From contig JAEWRS010000522.1 of the NCBI GenBank assembly GCA_023398855.1, positions 1 through 10,897 of the forward strand: DNA of 10,897 bases, written 5' to 3'. The position numbers were made by a program, and so were the translations under genes. Positions 5,170 to 10,897 of this stretch are shown here, in pieces. The notes beneath the pieces were generated by a model. The model was given only the letters and a program-made list of their open reading frames with translations. It was not told the origin of the DNA and ran no database searches. The DNA is from Bacillota bacterium (lineage in GTDB: Bacteria; Bacillota; Clostridia; Lachnospirales; Lachnospiraceae). Position 1 is the stretch's first letter; every line of letters starts with the position of its first letter.

Positions 5170-6129
5170 ATGAAAAAAATATTACAATGGGGATTCGGTC
5201 TTATGACCATAGCACTTGTGACAGCATTCGTACCTGCTACCCCGTTTCCGTCCATGGCAGATGAAAAAGCATCGGGTCAAGAGGCACCGGAAGTACGAAA
5301 TGGCTGGATAGATGAAAACCTTGGCCCTGGTGTGGCCAGGTGGGTAGATGAGAATGGTAATATTTCAGAACAACCGGGAAAGCAGGGAGAAGAGGGGAGC
5401 AGTGAGGAAAGCCAGAACAGTACCTTGGCCCAGGACATAAATGCCGGGGCGGCAAGTGATGGACAGCAGGAAGCTACTGCTTCGGAAAGTCAGGAACAGT
5501 TGCCGGCAGTACGCCAGATAGACCCTTCAAAACCAATGGTGGCTTTAACCTTTGATGACGGGCCTTTTGCTCCTGTTGGAAATCAGATTATGGACTGCCT
5601 GGCCCAATATGGAGGAAAAGCAACTTTTTTCGTGGTAGGAAACAGGGTTTCCTCTTATGGAGCGGAAATGAAGCGTATGGCAGCAGAAGGACATGAAATC
5701 GGCAATCATACCTACGAGCACAAAACCCTCACAAAGCTAAACGGTGCTCAGATTCAGAGCCAGATCAATCTTTGCAATGATGCGGTACAAGCTGCCAGCG
5801 GTGTCAGGCCCTCTCTGGTAAGGCCGCCGGGCGGAGCAAAAAACGGTACTGTCATTGCAAATGTCCATGCACCTGTCATAATGTGGAGTATTGATACGAG
5901 AGACTGGAAAACAAGAAATGCTGCAAAAACAGTGAATGCGGTGATGAGTCAGATACGGGACGGAGACATTGTCCTGATGCATGAACTTTATTCCCAGACC
6001 GGGGCAGCTGCACTTGAAATCATTCCAAGGCTTACGGAGGCGGGATACCAGTTGGTTACGGTAAGTGAGATGGCCAGCTTAAGGGGAGGCGCCGCTCCAG
6101 GCGGTGTTTATTTTCATTTTTATCCGTAA
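5170..6129 (+). CDS. Secreted polysaccharide deacetylase (NodB domain, PgdA-like)
   Basis: This is a 319-residue exported protein. Residues 1-30 look like a signal peptide (Lys2/Lys3, hydrophobic core GLMTIALVTAF, likely cleavage after SMA). Residues 31-115 are an acidic, Gln/Ser/Glu-rich linker containing WIDEN (46-50) and WVDEN (58-62). The NodB/carbohydrate esterase 4 domain spans ~122-302. Its motifs are TFDDGP (127-132; catalytic Asp129, metal Asp130), HTYEH (metal ligands His180 and His184), RPPGG (218-222), DTRDW (242-246) and VLMHE (His271), so the active site looks complete. Enzymes of this family remove N-acetyl groups from peptidoglycan GlcNAc or related polymers, often giving lysozyme resistance; the substrate here is not determined. 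ATG 5170 follows AAAGGAG with 9-10 base spacing. It is apparently a single-gene unit ending in a strong terminator and preceded by the 52-bp repeats. Confidence 0.92.
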   Translation: MKKILQWGFGLMTIALVTAFVPATPFPSMADEKASGQEAPEVRNGWIDENLGPGVARWVDENGNISEQPGKQGEEGSSEESQNSTLAQDINAGAASDGQQEATASESQEQLPAVRQIDPSKPMVALTFDDGPFAPVGNQIMDCLAQYGGKATFFVVGNRVSSYGAEMKRMAAEGHEIGNHTYEHKTLTKLNGAQIQSQINLCNDAVQAASGVRPSLVRPPGGAKNGTVIANVHAPVIMWSIDTRDWKTRNAAKTVNAVMSQIRDGDIVLMHELYSQTGAAALEIIPRLTEAGYQLVTVSEMASLRGGAAPGGVYFHFYP

Positions 6130-6170
6130 AGGATAAATGGCTGAATATAGATTCATATAGGAAGTGAGAT

Positions 6171-6209
6171 ATGTTTGAGCATACGGATGGGTGCTCAAAC
6201 ATTTTTTTT
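6171..6209 (+). terminator. Intrinsic terminator after the deacetylase gene
   Basis: A perfect 11-bp stem (ATGTTTGAGCA, 6171-6181, with TGCTCAAACAT, 6192-6202) and a 10-base loop is followed at once by a run of eight T (6202-6209). It lies 41 bases after the deacetylase stop and isolates that gene from the GntR operon. Confidence 0.93.
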
Positions 6210-6318
6210 GTATAGAAAAATACATCAGCCAGGGCGGAGAATTCCGCAAGAGAGCGTGTTTCCTGTTCACCAGAAGTATGCGGCTTCCAGATATGGATAT
6301 AACTGATTCAAATGCCTG

Positions 6319-6347
6319 TTGACAAATTAGAAAAAATATTGTATTGT
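6319..6347 (+). promoter_or_regulatory. Promoter of the GntR-ABC operon
   Basis: TTGACA (6319-6324) is a perfect -35, followed after exactly 17 bp by TATTGT (6342-6347) as -10. The -10 element lies inside the left arm of the inverted repeat at 6339-6376, so a repressor bound there would block RNA polymerase. Confidence 0.82.
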
Positions 6348-6376
6348 TGTATTAGTTGATTAATACAATAATACAA
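6339..6376. promoter_or_regulatory. Probable GntR (YtrA-type) operator
   Basis: TTGTATTGTTGTATTA (6339-6354) and TAATACAATAATACAA (6361-6376) are reverse complements at 15 of 16 positions, separated by GTTGAT. Each arm holds two TTGTATTR units, so the site could take two dimers. It overlaps the -10 and ends 16 bases before the regulator's ATG, which suggests autorepression by the encoded GntR protein. Confidence 0.8.
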
Positions 6377-6392
6377 GAAAAGGAGACGTATT

Positions 6393-6767
6393 ATGAACTG
6401 GAAATTGACCGATGACCGTCCTATATGGATGCAGCTTGTGGATCAGCTCACATTGCGCATTGTGTCCGGCGTATATGCATCCGGCTCTGATGTACCAACG
6501 GTGCGCGGGCTGGCCGGAGAAGCAGGCGTTAATCCAAACACCATGCAGCGTGCGTTGGCGGAACTGGAAAGCAGAGGGCTGGTAGAAACGCGCCGCACTG
6601 CGGGACGAATCGTTACAGAGGATTTATCACTGATCCGCAGCGTGCGGGAGAAGATTGCATATGCGCGGATGGATGAATTTCTTGCATCCATGCGTGCCCT
6701 TGGCTATACTGATGAGCAAACCAGAGAGTTGCTGTCATCATGGAATAAAAAGGAGGAAGAAGTATGA
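6393..6767 (+). CDS. GntR-family transcriptional regulator (YtrA subfamily)
   Basis: This 124-residue DNA-binding protein has the short length typical of YtrA regulators. The winged helix-turn-helix covers ~8-75: PIWMQLVDQLTLRIVSGVY (10-28), VPTVRGLAGEAGVNPNTMQRALAELESRGLV as the recognition region (34-64), and the wing to ~75. The C-terminal tail (~76-124) is a short helical dimerisation segment rather than a ligand-binding domain. ATG 6393 follows GGAG (6382-6385) with 7-base spacing. The gene leads an ABC operon and overlaps the ATPase gene by four bases (ATGA). YtrA-type repressors usually control their own operon and often respond to cell-envelope antibiotics; the long inverted repeat over this promoter fits autoregulation. 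The inducer is not evident. Confidence 0.92.
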   Translation: MNWKLTDDRPIWMQLVDQLTLRIVSGVYASGSDVPTVRGLAGEAGVNPNTMQRALAELESRGLVETRRTAGRIVTEDLSLIRSVREKIAYARMDEFLASMRALGYTDEQTRELLSSWNKKEEEV

Positions 6768-7474
6768 ATCAGGAACTTATTATTGCCCAGGGCCTTACAA
6801 AGGCTTATGGCACAAAGACTGTGCTCGACCATATTGATTTATCGGTGGGACGCGGCCGGATTATTGGCCTTCTGGGGCCCAATGGTTCAGGTAAGACCAC
6901 ATTTATCAAACTTATGTGCGGATTGTTGCAGCCAACTTCCGGTACATTGGAAATAAACGGCCATGTGCCTGGCGTGGAAACCAAATCAATCATTTCTTAT
7001 TTGCCGGACCGCATGTACTTTGCCGATTGGATGAAAGCCTGTGACCTGACCGATTTTTTCGCTGATTTTTACTTGGATTTTGATCGGGCAAAGGCAATGG
7101 AAATGTTTGCAGCTCTTGGAATACAGACCAATGACCGGCTGAAAACCATGTCCAAGGGAACCAAAGAGAAGGTACAGCTTGCTCTCATTATGAGCAGGAA
7201 GGCACAGCTTTATCTGCTTGACGAGCCTATCGGCGGTGTGGATCCGGCAGCCCGTGACTTCATTCTGAATACGATTTTGACCAATTATAATGATAATGGC
7301 ACAGTCATGCTGTCCACACACCTGATTTCCGACATAGAACGTGTGTTAGATGAGGCTATATTCCTGCAAAACGGTAAGGTAGTGCGCCACGACACCGTGG
7401 ATAACATCCGGGAGCAGGAAGGCAAGTCAGTTGATCAGCTGTTCCGTGAAATCTTTGCATACGGCAGCTATTAA
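6764..7474 (+). CDS. ABC transporter ATP-binding protein (YtrB-like)
   Basis: This is a 236-residue ABC ATPase. Walker A is GPNGSGKTT (38-46), the signature motif is degenerate (SKGTKEKV, 130-137, in place of LSGGQ), Walker B is LYLLDEP (149-155) and the switch His is in STH (186). The Q-loop region reads SYLPDRMYF (79-87), without an obvious Gln. SKGT-type signatures are common in the YtrB/BcrA-like ATPases paired with YtrA regulators, so activity is not in doubt for that reason alone. The start overlaps the regulator stop (ATGA), and the permease follows after 14 bases. The pair probably forms an exporter or envelope-stress transporter at the cytoplasmic membrane; the substrate is unknown. 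Confidence 0.93.
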   Translation: MNQELIIAQGLTKAYGTKTVLDHIDLSVGRGRIIGLLGPNGSGKTTFIKLMCGLLQPTSGTLEINGHVPGVETKSIISYLPDRMYFADWMKACDLTDFFADFYLDFDRAKAMEMFAALGIQTNDRLKTMSKGTKEKVQLALIMSRKAQLYLLDEPIGGVDPAARDFILNTILTNYNDNGTVMLSTHLISDIERVLDEAIFLQNGKVVRHDTVDNIREQEGKSVDQLFREIFAYGSY

Positions 7475-7488
7475 AAGGAGGAAATAAG

Positions 7489-8361
7489 ATGTTTGGCAAA
7501 CTTTGCAAATACGAATACAAGTCCATTGTGCGCACCCTTGCGCCCATTTATCTGGCAGTGATTGCCGTATCCATTTTCAATGCGTTTGTGGGTATCGGCT
7601 CACTGGCCAACGGCTATTATAACAATCTCATGTCTGGTTTAAGCTTTGGCAGCGGCATTCTTAGTCTGCTACAGACGATTTCTGTAATTGCCTATTTCGG
7701 TGTTCTGGTGGCACTGACTGTATTGACCCTGATTATTGTTATTCAGCGGTTTTATAAAGGTCTTCTGTGTGATGAGGGCTATTTGATGTTTACTCTGCCG
7801 GTGAAGCCCTGGCAGTTAATTGCAGCAAAGGGAACGGTGGCATTTGGGATGTCTTTAGCCAGCTTTCTGACAGCTTGTTTATCTATTTTTATTCTGGTGT
7901 TGGGTGCCTTTGGCCCTGCAGACGTTTTTAAGTTATTTACCGATCCCCAGGTATGGGCTGCCATAAACCGTGGGATCGCCCAGGTCCCATCCTGGCCGCT
8001 ATTAGTACTTGAGCTGATTATTTTGACCATTGTCGGCGGACTGGTCAAACTTTACCATATGTATTTTTCTATGGCACTGGGCCATCTTTCAGGAAAACGC
8101 CGGATTATGATGTCTGTTGTGGCCTTTATTGTAATATCAATGGTTTTTGGCTTTATTAACGGTCTGGCAATGATCATACTGTCAAAAGTACCATTCTTTC
8201 AATCATTTGTTCAAAGGATTGATATGATGCCAGGTACACAGGGAGTAGCTTTAGTCATGCATCTGGCGTTACTGGGATCCATAATTTACAGTCTGATCCA
8301 GCTTGCCATCTTCTTTTTCGGCACAGAGCGTATCCTTTCCAGGAGATTGAATTTAGAGTAA
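7489..8361 (+). CDS. ABC-2-type permease with six predicted membrane segments
   Basis: This 290-residue integral membrane protein has about six hydrophobic helices at ~18-38, 62-86, 114-140, 168-190, 206-231 and 252-277. A cytoplasmic segment DEGYLMFTLPVKPWQLIAAK (95-114) resembles the conserved EGYLxFTLP motif of permeases linked to GntR/YtrA operons. AAGGAGG (7475-7481) lies seven bases before ATG 7489, immediately after the ATPase stop. With the ATPase it would form the membrane half of a two-gene transporter, probably as homodimers because only one permease gene is present. Substrate unknown. The operon ends 23 bases later at a strong terminator. Confidence 0.88.
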   Translation: MFGKLCKYEYKSIVRTLAPIYLAVIAVSIFNAFVGIGSLANGYYNNLMSGLSFGSGILSLLQTISVIAYFGVLVALTVLTLIIVIQRFYKGLLCDEGYLMFTLPVKPWQLIAAKGTVAFGMSLASFLTACLSIFILVLGAFGPADVFKLFTDPQVWAAINRGIAQVPSWPLLVLELIILTIVGGLVKLYHMYFSMALGHLSGKRRIMMSVVAFIVISMVFGFINGLAMIILSKVPFFQSFVQRIDMMPGTQGVALVMHLALLGSIIYSLIQLAIFFFGTERILSRRLNLE

Positions 8362-8383
8362 GGAAAGGTTAAATAAAATGCAG

Positions 8384-8429
8384 ATGCCCCTTAATGTGTG
8401 ATTAAATCATTCATTGAGGGGCATTTTTT
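8384..8429 (+). terminator. Intrinsic terminator of the GntR-ABC operon
   Basis: ATGCCCCTTAATG (8384-8396) pairs with CATTGAGGGGCAT (8412-8424) over 13 bp with one T-G wobble and a 15-base loop. A run of six T (8424-8429) follows, 23 bases after the permease stop. Confidence 0.92.
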
Positions 8430-8522
8430 GCGGCTGCAGTCCATTCCTGTAATCATTTCTTCATTGAGCCGCAGCTGCTTCTTTTTTAATGTGCCTGTTT
8501 CTGTTTTTGCCCTTGCTGGTTG
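8430..8522. other. Non-coding stretch with a weak terminator-like remnant
   Basis: Together with the flanking terminator and promoter this belongs to a 330-base gap between the permease and reductase genes. GCGGCT (8430-8435) could pair with AGCCGC (8467-8472) across 31 bases, and a T-rich run TTCTTTTTT follows shortly after. The CATTGAG word of the real terminator recurs at 8462-8468. It may be a decayed second terminator. I see no coding sequence in it. Confidence 0.3.
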
Positions 8523-8551
8523 TTTACAAGTGTTGTCATAATCGTTATAAT
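8523..8551 (+). promoter_or_regulatory. Promoter for the short ORF / aldo-keto reductase gene
   Basis: TTTACA (8523-8528) and a perfect TATAAT (8546-8551) are separated by 17 bp. Transcription would start near 8558, about 13 bases before a possible short ORF and 134 bases before the reductase start. Confidence 0.78.
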
Positions 8552-8570
8552 ATTACAAGGGAATGGTGCC

Positions 8571-8687
8571 ATGACAGGTTTAGCCGGCATCAGGAATATC
8601 AGCAGGAGTCATATAGAAAGAGTCATTAAGAAGCTGATCAATCCTTTGGCAAAAAATAAAGAGATTGTTATGAAAGGGAGGGGGTAA
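8571..8687 (+). CDS. Possible small basic peptide or leader ORF (38 codons)
   Basis: ATG 8571 opens 38 codons ending in TAA at 8685-8687. AAGGGA (8557-8562) lies eight bases before the start, directly downstream of the strong promoter. The peptide is basic, with ten Arg/Lys/His against two Glu, and residues ~12-33 could form an amphipathic helix (HIERVIKKLINPLAKN). Its stop lies inside the purine-rich ribosome binding site of the reductase gene (GGGAGGGGG, 8676-8684), five bases before that ATG, which would favour translational coupling. I recognise no family. It may be a regulatory leader, a real small protein or a chance ORF. Confidence 0.35.
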   Translation: MTGLAGIRNISRSHIERVIKKLINPLAKNKEIVMKGRG

Positions 8688-8691
8688 TAAC

Positions 8692-9840
8692 ATGGAATAC
8701 AGAGAAATTGGTAAAACAGGCAGACATGCAAGTATTATTGGCCTTGGCTGCGAACATCTGGACGGCAAGCCATTGGAACAGGTAAAGGAAACGATTGATG
8801 CCGCACTGGAATATGGTGTTAATATGATGGATGTTTTTATGCCAGGAACACCAGTCAGGGAGAATATTGCAAAAGCACTTGGAAACAGGCGTGAGCAGGT
8901 GATGCTGCAAGGACATATCGGCTCCACGAATATAAATATGCAGTACGATATCAGCCGGGACTTACCTGTTGTCAAACAGTATTTTGAAGAGCTTTTGAGG
9001 ATCTTTGGTTACATAGATTTTGGAATGATGTTTTTTATTGATTCAGAGCAGGACTTTAAAAATGTTTTTGAAACAGATTTTATCACGTACGTAGAACGTT
9101 TAAAGCAGCATGGCCATATCCGTCATATTGGTTTTAGCTCCCACAACCCGGAAACAGCAATAAAGGTCATTGAAACAGGAGTGCCGGAGATGATGATGTT
9201 CAGTATTAATCCCGCATTTGATATGCTGCCTTCAAAAGCGAGTATTTTCGACTGTCTTGATCATGGTTTCCAGTCTGAGGCGCTTCAGGGAATTGATCCC
9301 ATGCGTGCAGAATTATATAAGCGGTGTACACAAAAGCAGGTGGGCATTACGGTTATGAAGACTTTTGGGGGAGGTAAACTGCTATCAGCAGAACACACGC
9401 CTTACAGCAAGCCCATGACCTCCGCTCAATGCGTCCACTATGCACTGTCAAGACCGGCAGTAGCCAGTGTCCTGACAGGCTGTAAAACCAGGGCTGAAAT
9501 GATGGATACCATGAAGTACCTGACTGCAGATGACATGGATAAGGATTATTCCTGGATTTTTAACGAGATGCACACCACTTTTGAGGGGAATTGCGTGTAC
9601 TGCGGACATTGCCAGCCATGCCCATCTGAGATAGACATTGCTGCTGTAAACAAATACCTGGACATCGCGCGGCTTGATAAGGAACAGGTTCCGCCTTCTA
9701 TCCGTTCTCATTATCAAAGCCTGCTTCATGGCGGCGGCGAGTGCATTGCCTGCGGAAGCTGCGAGGAACGCTGCCCATTTGGAGTACCGGTCATAGAAAA
9801 TATGATGGAAGCAGAGCAGCTCCTTGGGAAAAGGGTATGA
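8692..9840 (+). CDS. Aldo/keto reductase-fold protein with two C-terminal [4Fe-4S] motifs
   Basis: This is a 382-residue cytoplasmic protein. Residues 1-~285 follow the aldo/keto reductase barrel: YREIGKTGRHASIIGLGC (3-20), then HIRHIGFSSHNPETA (142-156) and a late GITVMKTFGGGKLL (218-231). The C-terminal ~85 residues hold Cys301/304/307/310 (CVYCGHCQPCP, one residue shorter than usual before the last Cys) and Cys351/354/357/361 (CIACGSCEERCP). This matches the ferredoxin-fused AKR family of anaerobes. The classical tetrad looks incomplete: Asp47 is present (NMMDVF), but the Tyr five residues later is Gly52, the Lys position reads GH (74-75), and the usual barrel His falls in a Phe-Phe pair (114-115). 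An unconventional redox reaction or a non-catalytic role is possible. A strong ribosome binding site lies upstream. Confidence 0.88.
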   Translation: MEYREIGKTGRHASIIGLGCEHLDGKPLEQVKETIDAALEYGVNMMDVFMPGTPVRENIAKALGNRREQVMLQGHIGSTNINMQYDISRDLPVVKQYFEELLRIFGYIDFGMMFFIDSEQDFKNVFETDFITYVERLKQHGHIRHIGFSSHNPETAIKVIETGVPEMMMFSINPAFDMLPSKASIFDCLDHGFQSEALQGIDPMRAELYKRCTQKQVGITVMKTFGGGKLLSAEHTPYSKPMTSAQCVHYALSRPAVASVLTGCKTRAEMMDTMKYLTADDMDKDYSWIFNEMHTTFEGNCVYCGHCQPCPSEIDIAAVNKYLDIARLDKEQVPPSIRSHYQSLLHGGGECIACGSCEERCPFGVPVIENMMEAEQLLGKRV

Positions 9841-9851
9841 TCCGGTGAATT

Positions 9852-9905
9852 CCTCTTATTTTTCATCACAGACCTGAAAAATATAGAATTTCAGGTAATA
9901 AGAGG
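9852..9905. repeat. Nested inverted repeats at a convergent gene junction
   Basis: CCTCTTATT (9852-9860) pairs with AATAAGAGG (9897-9905), and inside it ACCTGAAA (9872-9879) pairs with TTTCAGGT (9889-9896) around a 9-base loop. The structure spans the methyltransferase stop and begins 12 bases after the reductase stop. It lacks clear T-runs on either strand, so a bidirectional terminator role is only a possibility. Confidence 0.4.
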
Positions 9906-10897
9906 TTTCTTCTCCTGCCCACAGGATGGGATGATCTGCTGCCTGGGTCCTGTATTCTACCTGGCGGAGGCGTTTGTGGACGTTTGCAGCTGCTTCCCGT
10001 ATGGTTTTGGTGAAAAGCTCAGGGGTCATGAAGTGGGAGCAGGAACAGGTGGCTAGGTAGCCACCGTCTTTGACCAGCTTCATGCCTCTGAGATTGATTT
10101 CCCGGTAGCCTTTTACCGCGTTTTTAACAGAGTTTCTGGATTTGGTAAAGGCAGGAGGATCTAAAATTACCACGTCGAATTTCTCTCCGTTTTTATCAAG
10201 CTCAGGTAAAAGTTCAAAAACATCGGCACACCGGAAGGATACCCGGTCAGAGAAACCGTTTAACTCTGCATTTTCTCTTGCCTGGGCAATACCCAGCTCA
10301 GAAGCATCCACTCCAAGGACTTCCTTTGCCCCGGCTATCCCTGCGTTTAATGCAAAGGAGCCTGTGTGGGTAAAGCAGTCCAAAACCCGTTTGTCTTTGC
10401 ATAAGGGCTGAATGGCCAGCCGGTTGTATTTCTGGTCTAGAAAAAATCCGGTTTTTTGTCCATCCTGGACATCAACCAGGTATTTGACTCCATTTTCAAT
10501 GATTTCCACCTTGGTGTCAAAGGCCGGGCCAATGAAGCCCTTGACGCGCTCCATGCCTTCCTGGAGGCGGACCCTGGCATCGCTGCGCTCGTAGATCCCA
10601 CGGATTTTAATCCCATCCTCTTCCAGAACCTTCTTCAGTTTATCCAGGATCACAGGTTTTAGCCGGTCAATGCCAAGAGCCAGGGATTCCACCACCAGGA
10701 CGTCTGAAAACTTGTCTACAACCAGACCGGGGAGGAAATCAGCTTCTCCAAAGATCAGGCGGCAGCTGGAGGTATCCACGGTTGCTTTTCTGTATTCCCA
10801 TGCATTGCGGACCCGCATCTCCAGGAAGCTTTCGTCTGGCTTTGCGTCTTTTTTACGGGACATCATGCGCAGCGTAATCTTGGAAGCTGTATTAATA
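9856..10897 (-). CDS. RlmI-like class I SAM-dependent rRNA methyltransferase (5' end off the right edge)
   Basis: An internal ATG at 10866 would give 336 residues, but the frame stays open to the edge. The ten extra codons (INTASKITLR) fit the family's segment linking the N-terminal PUA domain to the catalytic part (SxI-x-R-x-L). The true start is therefore probably beyond 10897, and the full protein near 390-400 residues. Numbered from the internal Met, a central RlmI/YccW-type domain (~10-120) is followed by VQDGQKTGFFLDQ (133-145), SAM motif I VLDCFTHTGSFALNAG (161-176), VDAS (186-189), DPPAFTKS (236-243) and TCSCSHFM (273-280) carrying the probable catalytic Cys. RlmI makes m5C1962 in E. 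coli 23S rRNA; the exact target here is not known. It is convergent with the reductase gene, 15 bases apart. Confidence 0.88.
   Translation of the reverse strand, partial: INTASKITLRMMSRKKDAKPDESFLEMRVRNAWEYRKATVDTSSCRLIFGEADFLPGLVVDKFSDVLVVESLALGIDRLKPVILDKLKKVLEEDGIKIRGIYERSDARVRLQEGMERVKGFIGPAFDTKVEIIENGVKYLVDVQDGQKTGFFLDQKYNRLAIQPLCKDKRVLDCFTHTGSFALNAGIAGAKEVLGVDASELGIAQARENAELNGFSDRVSFRCADVFELLPELDKNGEKFDVVILDPPAFTKSRNSVKNAVKGYREINLRGMKLVKDGGYLATCSCSHFMTPELFTKTIREAAANVHKRLRQVEYRTQAADHPILWAGEETSYYLKFYIFQVCDEK

Noticed and set aside
7148..7180. Inactive ABC ATPase because of its non-canonical signature motif
   Set aside because: SKGT-type signatures are common in YtrB/BcrA-like ATPases, and Walker A, Walker B and the switch His are intact.
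8580..8975. Minus-strand ORF of 131 codons opposite the reductase 5' end
   Set aside because: It is antisense to a well-supported gene and its promoter region, with no domain or ribosome binding site evidence.
10142..10662. Plus-strand ORFs opposite the methyltransferase
   Set aside because: They lie fully antisense to clear SAM-methyltransferase motifs and have no motifs of their own.

Overview
The window looks like a chromosomal segment of an anaerobic Bacillota bacterium, most likely class Clostridia and probably near the Lachnospiraceae. The signs are strong AAGGAGG-type ribosome binding sites, moderate GC, [FeFe]-hydrogenase-related genes, ferredoxin-type iron-sulfur proteins, a YtrA-type GntR/ABC operon and ferredoxin-fused aldo/keto reductase chemistry. 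I see no transposase, integrase, phage gene, tRNA, rRNA or CRISPR array.

Left third (1-5000): two divergent operons share the 1393-1602 region. The leftward operon encodes a NuoE/HydC-like [2Fe-2S] subunit, a small HATPase-domain protein and a thioredoxin-like [2Fe-2S] ferredoxin cut by the left edge. This is the usual front half of a clostridial electron-bifurcating hydrogenase operon, whose HydB (NuoF-like) and HydA subunits would lie beyond base 1. The rightward operon encodes a DRTGG-domain protein, an RsbW-like ATP-binding protein, a divergent [FeFe]-hydrogenase-like protein with two N-terminal [4Fe-4S] clusters and a C-terminal RnfB-like Fe-S domain, a second DRTGG-like protein and a PHP-domain phosphoesterase. 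Three of its four gene junctions overlap. The hydrogenase-like protein keeps the four H-cluster cysteines but has Ala where catalytic enzymes carry the proton-relay Cys, as in putative sensory hydrogenases. My inference is that this module senses H2 or redox state and signals through the kinase-like and phosphoesterase-like proteins, perhaps to the divergent hydrogenase operon.

Middle (5000-6210): a secreted NodB-type polysaccharide deacetylase ends at a strong intrinsic terminator. A 52-bp, two-hairpin repeat occurs as a tandem pair in two places: before the hydrogenase-like gene (2416-2519) and before the deacetylase gene (5049-5152). Each pair ends 16-17 nt from the start codon. This repeat is the least explained structure in the window.

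Right half (6210-8430): a GntR/YtrA-family repressor, an ABC ATPase and a six-helix ABC-2 permease form one operon. A near-consensus promoter overlaps a long inverted repeat that is probably the GntR operator, and a strong terminator closes the operon.

Right end (8430-10897): a near-consensus promoter precedes a possible 38-codon basic peptide, whose stop abuts the ribosome binding site of an aldo/keto-reductase-fold protein with two [4Fe-4S] motifs. That protein appears to lack three of the four classical AKR catalytic residues. A convergent RlmI-like rRNA methyltransferase gene follows, and its reading frame stays open through the right edge, so its 5' end is missing.
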